NCBI GenBank assembly: GCA_947446025.1
Contig: CANFEY010000016.1
Coordinates: forward strand, 1-64,000
Source of the DNA: Bryobacterales bacterium
GTDB taxonomy: Bacteria > Acidobacteriota > Terriglobia > Bryobacterales > Bryobacteraceae
Reading direction: 5' to 3'
Length of the DNA stretch: 64,000 nucleotides
The notes under the pieces are model-generated. The model was not told the DNA's origin. It ran no database searches and was given only the letters and a program-made list of their open reading frames with translations. Positions 36,188 through 44,978 of the stretch are shown here, one piece after another. The number at the start of each line of letters is the position of its first letter. Within the stretch, counting starts at the first letter, position 1. A program made the position numbers and the translations under genes.

Positions 36188-36461
36188 CCATTATGCACCT
36201 GCTGGAGCGCGGAATCGGGGCCACCGGTTTTTGTGGGCGTAAACGCGAAGTGGTGCAGCGATGGGGGTTGCGAGTGTGGAGTGCGCGGAAATTTGGCTTT
36301 GCTTTGTTGTGGGCGTTTGTTGGGGTGGTGGCTGGCATCGGGAAGGGCCTGGTGGCCTCTTGCGATGTTGCCCCGGGCTGTGAGCGCGAGGGGGCGCGTG
36401 CAACGGGATGTTATAGAGACAGCCGGGGATTGGTGGGCGGAAATTGGGTGACGCTTGCGGA
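36188..36461. other. Intergenic stretch without recognised features
   Basis: 274 bp between the PQQ enzyme and the glycosyltransferase. No convincing coding frame, repeat or hairpin; a run of CTTTG/GTTTG motifs only. Confidence 0.4.
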
Positions 36462-37682
36462 TCAGGCTGGCGGCGCGAACTTTGGGGTGGGCATCCGGCG
36501 GAGCGTTTGTTCGGCGCGCAAGCCCGCGTGATAGATGCGATGGAAGTCTTCAAAGACGCTGGGCCAAGCTCTGGCGCACGCATGGGAACGGCCGGCTTTC
36601 CCCATCCGGGAACGGGTTTCGCCGCAATGGATCAAGCGGCGGACGGCGGCGGCGAAATCATGCGTGTGGATTCCGTCGTTGTTGTCGGAGACGCCGGCGC
36701 GCAGACCGGTCTCCGGGTTGACGATCACGGGCACGCCGGACGCCATCGCCTCAAGAATTACGAGACCGAATGTATCGGTGAGCGAGGGGAAGACGAACGC
36801 GTCCATGTTGGCGAAAGCAGTGGCGAGAGCGTCGCCTTTCAGGACTCCGGTAAATTGGGCAGTGCGGAGATGATCGCCTAGCCACGCCCGTTCGCTGCCA
36901 TCGCCGACAACGGAGATACGGAAGCCCGATTCGCCGGCGGCGAGTAGACGACGCTCCATTTCCACGAGCGCGCGAACGTTCTTTTCCGGAGTGAGGCGTC
37001 CGACATAGCCGACGTTGAAGAGCGCATCGGTACGCCGCCGGCGCTCCGGCGTGAACATCTCCGTGTTGACGCCGTGCGCCATGAGAAATGTAGGCCGATG
37101 GGTTTTCCGCGCCAGCAAGTCGACCATTTCCTTATTGGGGGCGGAGAGGAAATGGGAGACCTTGTAGAAATTCGTGACAGCGCAAAGGGACATCTCGCGC
37201 GCGCTGGCACCCAGGAACTCCCGCACTGAGGGAGGCAGGAATGGCAGCGCCGCGACGATGCGCCGATGGGAGTATTCGTGCAGGTTGGTGTGCCATGAGG
37301 CGATGGTGGGGACTCCGATGAGGTTGGCAGCCCATAATCCCAGGATGCTGACGTCTCCGGGTCCTGTGATGTGCACGAGGTCGGGGCGGAACTTGCGTAG
37401 CCGGGCAAGGGTGAGGGACAGGTGGCGGCAAAGGAACGGATCGCAGTGGACATCGGCGTCGACGGCGAAGGCGAGAGGGCCGCGGCGCAGTTCGAGCTGA
37501 CAAGCCTGGCCTACGCTGGTGGACCTGGTCCGGGGGCCGCCGAACACGCAGAGGAAGGGAAGGTGCTGGGTTGCGGCATAGGCGGCATATTCGCGGCACA
37601 GCGTCCCGACGCCGTTGGTCTCGTGAAACGAATCGGTGAATAGAGCAACCCGAAGCCGCCGCTCCGGCGGGTGGATTCGCAA
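36462..37682 (-). CDS. Glycosyltransferase family 4 (GT-B)
   Basis: 406 residues, TTG start. N-terminal Rossmann half LRVALFTDSFHETNGVGTLC, donor-binding half NVGYVGRLTPEKNVRALVEM and the E-x7-E motif in FPSLTDTFGLVILEAMASGV. The ligand-binding arrangement is of the PimA/mannosyltransferase-like GT4 group, often making glycolipids. Lone gene; acceptor unknown. Confidence 0.88.
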   Translation of the reverse strand: MRIHPPERRLRVALFTDSFHETNGVGTLCREYAAYAATQHLPFLCVFGGPRTRSTSVGQACQLELRRGPLAFAVDADVHCDPFLCRHLSLTLARLRKFRPDLVHITGPGDVSILGLWAANLIGVPTIASWHTNLHEYSHRRIVAALPFLPPSVREFLGASAREMSLCAVTNFYKVSHFLSAPNKEMVDLLARKTHRPTFLMAHGVNTEMFTPERRRRTDALFNVGYVGRLTPEKNVRALVEMERRLLAAGESGFRISVVGDGSERAWLGDHLRTAQFTGVLKGDALATAFANMDAFVFPSLTDTFGLVILEAMASGVPVIVNPETGLRAGVSDNNDGIHTHDFAAAVRRLIHCGETRSRMGKAGRSHACARAWPSVFEDFHRIYHAGLRAEQTLRRMPTPKFAPPA

Positions 37683-37977
37683 ATTAGCTGTCGCCGGAGG
37701 CTCGCGCGTCCGCTTTCGGCGTGGTGGTCAAGGACATATTGCACTCAAGGGTACGCGCCCAAGGAGGCGAAGGCGCTACAGTGGCTTGACGATCCGGTGA
37801 CAGCGATCTTCTGACGCTTGGCGCTAGCCCGTATTTCTCAGGAGTCTGTTGCGACGAGGTGGCGCAAGCGCCTACGCGGCACATTCTGTTCGGGAAGGAG
37901 GTATCAAGGGGAGTCTCGATACAGCAGGCAAAGTGCGTGCGCCACCTCTGGCTCCGCAATCTTGTGCGGAATGCGGG
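37683..37977. other. Intergenic stretch without recognised features
   Basis: 295 bp between the glycosyltransferase and the sorbosone dehydrogenase-like gene. Short frames exist but none has protein-like composition or a ribosome site. Confidence 0.4.
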
Positions 37978-39396
37978 CTAGTCGGAGATCAGCAGGCGGA
38001 TGGTGGCGTCGGCTTTGTTGAGGAGAAAGATGCGGCCATCGGCGGCTTCGCCGAAGCGGAGGTCGGCTCTGGTGGCGGGGGTGCGGCCTTGGGCGGTGTT
38101 TTTGGCTTTGATCACCTGCAGCAATGTTTTCGGGGTGCCGCCGTCATTGAGCAGTATCCGGCGGATGGGGGACTGGCCGCCTTTGGGGAGACTATCGGCG
38201 TTGACGTAGAAAATTTCGCCGCTGGGGTTATCGCCGAAGATGAGCAAGTTGGAGAGCTGTTTGATCGCGGTGCCGCGGTAGACCAGGCCTCCGATGGCGG
38301 CGGAGCTGCCTTGGAGCAGCGGGTCGAGTTGGCCGTACTCGACGATTGGGTAGGTGACCTTCGCGTCGGCGCGCGGGTTGTCGGGACTGACGGAGTTGCG
38401 GTCGAGGAAGCGATAGCTGCCCTCCCAATCGTTCCAGCCGAGGTTGGCTCCGGCGTTGACGGGGCTGATTTCTTCGACGATGTTCTGGCCGATGTCGGAC
38501 ATGAACATTGCTCCGTTTTTCTTATCCCAGAAGAGGCGCTGCGGGTTGCGGACGCCGTAGGCGTAGATCTCGCCGAGCGTATTGGGGTTGTTATCGCCCG
38601 CGAAGGGGTTCGAGGCGGGAATGCCGTACTTGCCGTTGGGGCTGTTGGTGCCGAGCGGGTCGATGCGGAAGATTTTCCCAAAGCCGACGTTGAGGTTCTG
38701 CGCGTGCTTGAATGGGTCGCCGCCGCTGCCGCCGTCGGCCATGCCCAGGTAGAGCAGGCCGAAGTCGGGGCTGTTCGGGGTGGCGGTGGGGTTGAAGCTC
38801 ATGTGGCCGCAGTTGTGGTTGGCGAAGGGCTGCTCCCAACGCATGAGTTCGCGCGGGGCCGCGCCGTCGTAGGTGGCTGCTGCGGGATCTTTGGCGGTCC
38901 ATTCGAGCAGCGCGGAATCGTGGGTGTGGGTGCCACCTCCGGGCTTGAAATCGGCGGGCGGCATGGTGTTGCTGGTGTCGAGCAGCGTGTAGAACTTGCC
39001 GAAGCCGCGCGCGCCGCGTTGGGCGAATTGCGGGTGGAGTGCAAAGCTTTGAAAGCCGCGCTCAGAGCCTTGGGAGTTGACGTTGACGCTCCAGTTGGCG
39101 GCGGTGAGGTCGAGGTAAGGCGTGACGGTCTTGCCGTCGTAGCTGACGGAGTAGAGCACGCCGCGCATGTCGCTTACGAAGAGGCGGCGGGTGCCGGGTT
39201 CGTCGGACATCGCCATGATACGTGGGGCTTGGGGTTGGCCGGGGATGATGGCGAACTCAGTGAACTTGACGGTGATGGCCCCTTCGGTGGTGTTGATGGG
39301 TTGCGGGAAGGGGTCGTTGGTGCCGGCGGGGGTGCCGGCGGGAGCTTGCGCGAGTGCGAGCGCGGCCAACAGGGTGAGCAGGAGCGAGTGTTTCAT
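37978..39396 (-). CDS. Soluble PQQ glucose/sorbosone dehydrogenase-type protein
   Basis: 472 residues from the ATG at 39396 (GGAGG 6 nt upstream, clean signal peptide MKHSLLLTLLAALALAQ); the longer open frame to 39492 runs into the divergent promoter. GSDH-type six-bladed propeller: ERGFQSFALHPQF, HNCGHMSFNP, NVGFGKIFRIDPLG, EIYAYGVRNPQRLFWD, GANLGWNDWEG. Probably periplasmic sugar oxidation. Divergent from the cupin gene. Confidence 0.88.
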   Translation of the reverse strand: MKHSLLLTLLAALALAQAPAGTPAGTNDPFPQPINTTEGAITVKFTEFAIIPGQPQAPRIMAMSDEPGTRRLFVSDMRGVLYSVSYDGKTVTPYLDLTAANWSVNVNSQGSERGFQSFALHPQFAQRGARGFGKFYTLLDTSNTMPPADFKPGGGTHTHDSALLEWTAKDPAAATYDGAAPRELMRWEQPFANHNCGHMSFNPTATPNSPDFGLLYLGMADGGSGGDPFKHAQNLNVGFGKIFRIDPLGTNSPNGKYGIPASNPFAGDNNPNTLGEIYAYGVRNPQRLFWDKKNGAMFMSDIGQNIVEEISPVNAGANLGWNDWEGSYRFLDRNSVSPDNPRADAKVTYPIVEYGQLDPLLQGSSAAIGGLVYRGTAIKQLSNLLIFGDNPSGEIFYVNADSLPKGGQSPIRRILLNDGGTPKTLLQVIKAKNTAQGRTPATRADLRFGEAADGRIFLLNKADATIRLLISD

Positions 39397-39466
39397 GGGA
39401 AGCCTCCAGGCACCCGTCAGTATAACCGGGGGAGAGGTAGAATCGGTGTGAACTGAGAGGACGCCC

Positions 39467-40078
39467 ATGATTCGTAGCTTGATCCTGTTCACCGCAGTCT
39501 TGACGCCGGTCTTTGCGCAGCAGCCTGCGCCTACTTGTGTGAAGTGTCCGGGGACCTACATTTCGAAGTCAGAGTTGGATGCGTACACGGCGAAGGCGGT
39601 GCAGTTTGGGATTACCGACCAGCAGGTGCGTTCGGTGGATGTGGGGAAATCGCAGGTGGGGATTGGGATGGTGATGCGGCCGCATCTGGAGGCGGGGCCG
39701 ATCCGCGCGGGGTCAGTGGCGGAGCATGAGCAGATCAGCGAGGTCTACTACATCATCGAAGGGTCGGGCACGCTGATCACGGGGCCGGACCTGATCAATC
39801 CGGTGAAGCGGGCGGCGGATGAGAAGACGGTGCGGTTGCAGAATGGGCCGGGGTGGAGTGCGGATGGGATTCGGAATCCGCAGACGCATCGGTTGAAGGC
39901 GGGGGATATGGTGGTGATCCCGGCGGGGACGGGTCATTTGTTCACGGAGATTCCGGGGGACCACATTACTTACATGATGGTGAGGATTGATCCGGACAAG
40001 GTGGTGCCGACCAAGAGTGAGGCGGAATCGGCGGCGGATTTGAAGGCTCCGGCGGAGCCGTCGCTGCGGGGGCGGTAG
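39467..40078 (+). CDS. Secreted cupin-domain protein
   Basis: 203 residues; signal peptide MIRSLILFTAVLTPVFAQ and a GAGAGG site. The cupin core is EHEQISEVYYIIEGSGTLIT (motif 1, with H-x-E-x6-G-like spacing) and later HRLKAGDMVVIPAGTGHLFT (motif 2). The first Cys pair (CVKC) sits just after the signal. Substrate unknown. Confidence 0.75.
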   Translation: MIRSLILFTAVLTPVFAQQPAPTCVKCPGTYISKSELDAYTAKAVQFGITDQQVRSVDVGKSQVGIGMVMRPHLEAGPIRAGSVAEHEQISEVYYIIEGSGTLITGPDLINPVKRAADEKTVRLQNGPGWSADGIRNPQTHRLKAGDMVVIPAGTGHLFTEIPGDHITYMMVRIDPDKVVPTKSEAESAADLKAPAEPSLRGR

Positions 40079-40200
40079 GGGAATTTATGCGCCTGTCGGC
40101 TTCCTTACGGTCGCGGTTCAGTGCTGGGTTGACGGATTGGGGTTGGGAGCGCTGTGGCGGCTCCGCTGGACGGCAGAGCTAGGGTTTTCCGAAAAGGCTG

Positions 40201-40206
40201 TAGAAT
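40201..40206 (+). promoter_or_regulatory. -10 box of the DUF6152 operon
   Basis: TAGAAT, 7 nt before the ATG at 40214, no Shine-Dalgarno site: leaderless-type start of the five-gene operon 40214-43182. Confidence 0.4.
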
Positions 40207-40213
40207 GTAACTC

Positions 40214-40597
40214 ATGTTGCGGAGACTCTGGTATTTGGGCAGTGTGGTGGCGATGGGCGGATTGCTGTTGGCGCAGGAGGGGCATCCCTTGACTGGGTCG
40301 TGGCATGGCGAATGGGGTGCGGCCACGGCGAAGGCGAAGACGCCGATTGTGATGTTCCTGAAGTGGAACAACAAGTCCGTTGAGGGCACGTTGAATCCGG
40401 GGAAGAACGGGACGCCGCTGAAGAGCGTTACGTTGAATCCGGCGGACTGGACTGTACACATCGAGGGCGCTACCAAAGATGGCCAGGCGGTGAGCGCGGA
40501 TGGGAAGCTGGGCGATATCGGGTCGTACAACCGGACGATTACGGGCACGTGGACGCAGGGCAAGTCCAAGGGCAATTTCCAGCTGAAGCGGGACTGA
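40214..40597 (+). CDS. Secreted protein, first gene of operon
   Basis: 127 residues: signal peptide (MLRRLWYLGSVVAMGGLLLA), then GSWHGEWGAAT and NPADWTVHIEGATKDGQAVS, a small beta-barrel-like domain in which W-x-G repeats occur. I recall this domain only as an acidobacterial hypothetical. The TGA is followed 2 nt later by the cytochrome gene. Confidence 0.7.
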   Translation: MLRRLWYLGSVVAMGGLLLAQEGHPLTGSWHGEWGAATAKAKTPIVMFLKWNNKSVEGTLNPGKNGTPLKSVTLNPADWTVHIEGATKDGQAVSADGKLGDIGSYNRTITGTWTQGKSKGNFQLKRD

Positions 40598-40598
40598 C

Positions 40599-40856
40599 GT
40601 GAAAGCAGGACTGCTGTGTGCGGTGCTGGCGATGGCGCAGGTACCTGCTCCAAAAGATCCCGCGAAGGAACTGTTTGAAGGCGTCTGTTCGGGGTGCCAC
40701 ACGCTGGAGCGGGTGAAGATTCAGCATCGCAGCAAGCAGGAATGGCGGGAGAGCACGGCGGCGATGATTGATCAGGGCGCGGTGTTGACGCCGGAAGAGA
40801 CAAACATGTTGCTGGACTACTTAGTGAAGAATTTTGGACCGGAGAACGAGCAATGA
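40599..40856 (+). CDS. Small c-type cytochrome
   Basis: 85 residues, GTG start, signal peptide (MKAGLLCAVLAMAQ). One heme site CSGCH near residue 30 and a distal Met in the tail (ETNMLLDYL). This fits an electron carrier for a periplasmic dehydrogenase. Its stop overlaps the next start by 4 bp (ATGA). Confidence 0.85.
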   Translation: MKAGLLCAVLAMAQVPAPKDPAKELFEGVCSGCHTLERVKIQHRSKQEWRESTAAMIDQGAVLTPEETNMLLDYLVKNFGPENEQ

Positions 40857-41929
40857 AGATTCGTGTGGCGGCGGGGCTGGTGTTTGGCGCAGTAAGTTTG
40901 TGGGCACACCATTCGATGACCGCTGTATATAACGATGCCGCGCCGGTGACGGTGAACGGGACGGTCAGCAAGTTTGAGTGGGCGAATCCGCATGTGCGGG
41001 TGACGGTGGATGCGGCGGGCGGCAGTTGGGACGTGGAATTCGCGAGCCGGACGGAGTTGCGGCGCTCGGGTTGGACGGGCGAAGCGGTGCATGTGGGCGA
41101 TGTGGTGACGGTGGTGGGAAGCCGCGCGCGGGACGGGAAGCGCAGGGCGCACGGGAAGACGCTGACGATTGCGGGTGGGGCGAAGTTGAGTGAGGCACCG
41201 GCGATGGTGGCTCGGGCGAAGAGCGGGAAGGCTGCTCCGAAGTGGCCGAATGGGCATGTGAGGTTGGGCGCAGAGCCGGGGCAGGCGGGATATTGGGCGA
41301 ATGCGAGCAAGGCGGCGATGTATGAGACGTCGGCGGGCAACATCGCGATGAACAGCGAAGGCATCCTGGCGAATCTCGCGGATGCGGGCAAGGTGGCTCC
41401 GTTCCAGCCGTGGGCGAAGGCGTTGTACGAGTACCGGCAGAAGACGCTGTTGCAGGACGATCCGATGGCGGCGTGTTTGCCGGCGGGCGGGCCGAGGCAG
41501 TTTCAGGCGGCGAACGGCGTGCAGATTTTGGAGGATCCCGATAGGCCGCGCGTGTTCGTGCTGGCGCGCGGGTCGAATCGGAATTGGCGCAACGTTGATT
41601 TGGATGGGCGTGTGGTTCCGAACAACGATGATGTGACGCCGACGTTTTTCGGCTACTCGGTGGGTAAGTGGGAAGGCGATACGCTGGTGGTGCAGACTAC
41701 GGGGCTTGCGGAGCGCTTCTGGTTCAGCAATGGCGGTGTTCCGCATGGCGAGGGCGTGAAGCTGACGGAGCGCATCTCGCGGCCGGATTTCGACACGTTA
41801 CGATATGAGGTGACGGTGGAAGATCCGGGCACGTACACGCGGCCGTGGACGGCGAGTTGGGACTTGCAGTGGGTCCCGGACGATGAAGTGGACGAGTATT
41901 ACTGCGATGACAGCAATCAGGAGAAGTAA
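40853..41929 (+). CDS. Fusion: DUF6152 domain plus acidobacterial C-terminal domain
   Basis: 358 residues, signal peptide MKIRVAAGLVFGAVSLWA. Residues about 18-115 are DUF6152 (HHSMTAVYNDAAPVTVNGTV, FEWANPHVRVTVD), an OB-like fold. About 140-355 are the same C-terminal domain as in 13410-14390 and 42325-43182: PWAKALYEYRQ, GYSVGKWEGDTLVVQTTGLA, EVTVEDPGTYTRPW. It is the single-chain version of the two genes that follow. Confidence 0.8.
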   Translation: MKIRVAAGLVFGAVSLWAHHSMTAVYNDAAPVTVNGTVSKFEWANPHVRVTVDAAGGSWDVEFASRTELRRSGWTGEAVHVGDVVTVVGSRARDGKRRAHGKTLTIAGGAKLSEAPAMVARAKSGKAAPKWPNGHVRLGAEPGQAGYWANASKAAMYETSAGNIAMNSEGILANLADAGKVAPFQPWAKALYEYRQKTLLQDDPMAACLPAGGPRQFQAANGVQILEDPDRPRVFVLARGSNRNWRNVDLDGRVVPNNDDVTPTFFGYSVGKWEGDTLVVQTTGLAERFWFSNGGVPHGEGVKLTERISRPDFDTLRYEVTVEDPGTYTRPWTASWDLQWVPDDEVDEYYCDDSNQEK

Positions 41930-41932
41930 GTC

Positions 41933-42322
41933 ATGAGACTCAGACTATTGTGCGTGCTTGTCTTGGGAATGGCGGCGACGGCGGTTGCGCATCATTCGTT
42001 TTCGGCGGAGTACGATTCGAAGAAAGTGGCGACGCTGACGGGCACGGTGACGAAGGTGGAGTGGATGAATCCGCACGTGTACTTCTACTTGGATGTTGAG
42101 GGAGAGGACCACAAGGCGGCGAACTGGGCGTTTGAGATGGGTCCGCCGAACGGGTTGCAGCGCAGCGGCTGGACGCGCAACACGATCAAGATCGGCGATG
42201 AGCTGACGGTGAACGGTACGTTGGCGAAGGACGGCAGCAAGCAGGTGAACGCGCGGACGGTGACGATTACGTCCACGGGTAAGCGGCTGGGCGCGGCGTC
42301 GAGCGAAGGCGCGGGAAACTAA
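41933..42322 (+). CDS. DUF6152 secreted protein
   Basis: 129 residues, signal peptide MRLRLLCVLVLGMAATAVA, then HHSFSAEYDSKKVATLTGTV and VEWMNPHVYFYLDVEG. Starts 3 nt after the preceding gene's stop. Stand-alone form of the domain fused in the gene before. Confidence 0.85.
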   Translation: MRLRLLCVLVLGMAATAVAHHSFSAEYDSKKVATLTGTVTKVEWMNPHVYFYLDVEGEDHKAANWAFEMGPPNGLQRSGWTRNTIKIGDELTVNGTLAKDGSKQVNARTVTITSTGKRLGAASSEGAGN

Positions 42323-42324
42323 CG

Positions 42325-43182
42325 ATGCGGCGTTTCGGGATTCCTCTGTTGGTGATCACGGCATCGGCGGTGCTGCTTTTGGCGCAGGCTCCGGTGCAGA
42401 TTGAGATTGGTCCGAACGGCGGCGCGCCGAAGGGGAAGGGCAAGGGCAAGGGGAAGGGTCCTGCGCAGCCGACGCCGCATCATGCGGATGGGCGGGTGAA
42501 TTTGGGTCCGCTGGCGGGGCAGAAGGGCATGTGGGAGGGCAACGCGGGCGCGACGCTAGCGACGAATCCTCCGGGCGGGCTGGACAATCCGACGATGTAT
42601 CTGCCGACCAACTTGAAGCTTGAGGACGTGCCGTGGCAGCCGTGGGCGAAGGCGGTTTACGACTACCGGCAGGCGGAGACGACGAAGGACGATCCGCATG
42701 TGCGCTGCAAGCCGTCGGGCGGGCCGCGCATGTGGCACACGCCGTACGGGACGGAGATCATCGACGTTCCGGCGGAGAAGCGCCTCTACATTTTGGGCGT
42801 GGGCGGGCCGCACACGTGGCGCACTGTGTACATGGATGGGCGCGCGCATCCCAAGGATCTGGACCCGTCGTTTTCGGGGCATTCGGTGGGGCATTGGGAA
42901 GGCGAGACGCTGGTGATCGATTCGGTGGGGTTCAATGAGAAGTTCTGGCTGACGCGCGAGGGGATTCCGAGCACGGCGTCGTTGCACCTGATCGAGAAGT
43001 TCACGCGGACCGACTACGACACGATGAAGTACGAGGTCACGATTGACGATCTGGGGGCGTACACGCGTCCGTGGACGGGCGGCTGGTATTTGCGCTGGCA
43101 GGCGGGCGAGGAGATGTACGAGTACATCTGCCAGGAAAATAACCGCGACGTGGAACACATGTTCGGCGGCGCGCGGAATTAG
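42325..43182 (+). CDS. Secreted protein with acidobacterial C-terminal domain
   Basis: 285 residues, signal peptide then a Lys/Gly repeat (KGKGKGKGKG). The rest is the domain shared with 13410-14390 and 40853-41929 (KPSGGPRMWHTPYGTEIIDV, GHSVGHWEGETLVIDSVGFN, YICQEN). Starts 2 nt after the DUF6152 stop. Last gene of the operon. Confidence 0.8.
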   Translation: MRRFGIPLLVITASAVLLLAQAPVQIEIGPNGGAPKGKGKGKGKGPAQPTPHHADGRVNLGPLAGQKGMWEGNAGATLATNPPGGLDNPTMYLPTNLKLEDVPWQPWAKAVYDYRQAETTKDDPHVRCKPSGGPRMWHTPYGTEIIDVPAEKRLYILGVGGPHTWRTVYMDGRAHPKDLDPSFSGHSVGHWEGETLVIDSVGFNEKFWLTREGIPSTASLHLIEKFTRTDYDTMKYEVTIDDLGAYTRPWTGGWYLRWQAGEEMYEYICQENNRDVEHMFGGARN

Positions 43183-43202
43183 CGCTAATGGAACCGCTAC
43201 GG

Positions 43203-43536
43203 ACGAAGACCTAAGACAGTATCTCGACGCAAACATTGCCAGGATCGACGAGCGGTTTGGCGAAGTCGAGGGACGGTTGAATGCGAGAATCGACGAAACC
43301 AACGCCCGGATTGAGAAGGTCGAGACTAGCCTCTTGACCGCGTTCCACGCCTGGGCAAGACCGTCGGAGATTCGATTGAACAGTGTCAACACGAGGTCCT
43401 TGGCTTCGACGAACGGTTGGCCTTGGCCGAGTCCCGCATCTCGAACTTAGAACGCAGAAAGCCTCGTAAGCGCTGCTTGCTCGCCGCCCTTCACCTGTCT
43501 GGTGGTGGGCTTAACTTCCCATATTCCGGCACTTAG
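43203..43536 (+). pseudogene. Frameshifted coiled-coil protein gene
   Basis: TDEDLRQYLDANIARIDERF and GEVEGRLNARIDETNARIEK form a clear coiled coil followed by VETSLLTAFHAWARP; then the frame slips (about 43385), and the next frame gives HEVLGFDERLALAESRISNL ERRKPRK. The start codon is also gone (the first codons are ACG GAC). It is a decayed small coiled-coil protein of the type found beside many accessory genes. Confidence 0.6.
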
Positions 43537-43596
43537 CTATTCTCTCCGCGGCCCGCTGGTTTCCGCATCCTGTATTCGTGATGCAGGAGACGAGCC

Positions 43597-43884
43597 ATGC
43601 CAGCGCCTTTGGAAATCAAAGTCATCAGCATCAACACTTCGGACTGGACGCCGCTATTGGTGCCGTTCGACTGCAGCAGCATTTCGGTGAAGAACGGCGG
43701 GGGGGCGGTGATACGCATGCGGACCGCGAGCGGGGATGCGACCACGGAAGATACGTTGGGAGCCGGGTCTGAGCAGGCGTTCGCGGTGCCCTTTCACCGG
43801 TACCGGTTCGTGACCGGGTCGCAGCCGGTGTGGCTACAGGCGGTGACGGGGACGGGTCCTGTGGTTGTGAAATTTCTAGCGTAA
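43597..43884 (+). CDS. Small protein, first of a four-gene cassette
   Basis: 95 residues, no signal peptide. GGAGACGAG-type site 4-8 nt before the ATG. Beta-rich (MPAPLEIKVISINTSDWTPL ... VWLQAVTGTGPVVVKFLA). Unknown. Same strong site type and short spacing as the next three genes, so one operon. Confidence 0.6.
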   Translation: MPAPLEIKVISINTSDWTPLLVPFDCSSISVKNGGGAVIRMRTASGDATTEDTLGAGSEQAFAVPFHRYRFVTGSQPVWLQAVTGTGPVVVKFLA

Positions 43885-43900
43885 GAGGGGGAGAGAAGAC

Positions 43901-44479
43901 ATGAGACGGTTTTGGAAAGCGGGAGCTTTGGGCGTACTGCTGGTGGGCGGATCGCTGTTGGGGCAACTGAGCCAGTCGGGCGGATCGGGCAGTGGGGTGT
44001 CGGCAACGCAGTCGGGCACGTGGACGGTGCAGCCGGGGAATACGGCGAACACATCGCCGTGGTTGTTCAGCATGTCGCAGGGCGGGAACACGGCGGCGGT
44101 GAGCGGGCAGGGTGCGCTGAAGATCGACGGAAGCGCGGTGACGCAGCCGGTGAGCGGCACGGTGACGGCGGTGGAGGAGACGGCGTGCGGGACTACATTT
44201 TTTGATAGCGGCATGGTCTCGCTGCCAACGTCTTCGACGGTGGTGACGGCGACGGCGACGTGCGTGGATGCGGTGCTGTTCGTGAATACCACGGCTTCGA
44301 CGCAGACGATTACGCTGACGGACAATCAAGGCTCGCCTGTTGCGTATTTGAATGCGTTCCAGGTACCGGCGAACTCGACGCTGGTCTATGATCTGCACAA
44401 CGCGCGGTTGGCGAGCGGCATCAAATGGCAGGCGACCAACGCGGCTTCGGTGAATGCCCAGATCGTCGGGCTGCAATAG
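43901..44479 (+). CDS. Secreted Gly/Ser/Thr-rich protein, second of the cassette
   Basis: 192 residues; signal peptide (MRRFWKAGALGVLLVGGSLL). A repeat-like low-complexity region (GSGVSATQSGTWTVQPGNTA, GTVTAVEETACG) that resembles beta-solenoid or tail-type repeats from phages and surface proteins, then a folded part with two cysteines (ACGTTFF, ATCVDAVLF). GGGGGAGAG site upstream. Confidence 0.6.
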   Translation: MRRFWKAGALGVLLVGGSLLGQLSQSGGSGSGVSATQSGTWTVQPGNTANTSPWLFSMSQGGNTAAVSGQGALKIDGSAVTQPVSGTVTAVEETACGTTFFDSGMVSLPTSSTVVTATATCVDAVLFVNTTASTQTITLTDNQGSPVAYLNAFQVPANSTLVYDLHNARLASGIKWQATNAASVNAQIVGLQ

Positions 44480-44489
44480 GAGACACGAA

Positions 44490-44969
44490 ATGACGCCACG
44501 GATTATCGGGGTACTTCTCACGATTTTGGTGTTCGGAGCGCAGGGGCAGGTGTATGTGTCTGCCCCTGCCACGGGCGCGACGGCTCCGGCATCAGCGGAT
44601 CTTGCGGGCGTGGTTTCGTCGGGCACGCTGGCGGGACTGGTGGGCTGCGACAGCTCGGCGTTTTTGTCGATGACGACGTCGACAACGACGCAGGCGATTG
44701 CGCTGCAGGCCGGCAAATCGATTTACGTGTGCGGCTTTGTGGTGAATGCAGGCGGCACTACGACGGCTCGCATTGTTCAGGGTACGGGGACGAATTGCGC
44801 CACGGGGCTTACGAACATGACGCCGGCGTTTAACTTGGCGAATGGCGGCAACGTGACGTTCGGAAATTCCGTGGGGCGGCTGCTGAAGAGCAACTCAGGC
44901 AGTGCGCTCTGCATCACAAGTTCGGCGGCGGTGGCGCTGAACATTCTGGTTATCTACACGGCGTATTAG
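44490..44969 (+). CDS. Secreted Ser/Thr-rich protein, third of the cassette
   Basis: 159 residues from the ATG at 44490 (AGGAGA 6 nt upstream). Signal peptide MTPRIIGVLLTILVFGAQG, then a beta-rich domain with four cysteines (GCDSSAFLS, VCGFVVN, NCATG, LCITS). The layout of a domain with spaced cysteines and aliphatic strands repeats that of the preceding gene. Confidence 0.6.
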   Translation: MTPRIIGVLLTILVFGAQGQVYVSAPATGATAPASADLAGVVSSGTLAGLVGCDSSAFLSMTTSTTTQAIALQAGKSIYVCGFVVNAGGTTTARIVQGTGTNCATGLTNMTPAFNLANGGNVTFGNSVGRLLKSNSGSALCITSSAAVALNILVIYTAY

Positions 44970-44978
44970 GAGGGAATC

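Noticed and set aside
36188-36531. Plus-strand open frame of 112 codons before the glycosyltransferase
   Set aside because: Ends inside the glycosyltransferase, no ribosome site, no protein-like composition.
37849-39456. Plus-strand open frame of 535 codons over the sorbosone dehydrogenase-type gene
   Set aside because: It mirrors a recognised minus-strand enzyme with signal peptide and ribosome site; composition is Gly/Val/Ala/Glu-rich, typical of antisense frames in high-GC DNA.
40105-41391. Minus-strand open frame of 428 codons over the cytochrome operon
   Set aside because: Antisense of three genes with signal peptides and tight spacing; Ser/Pro-rich.
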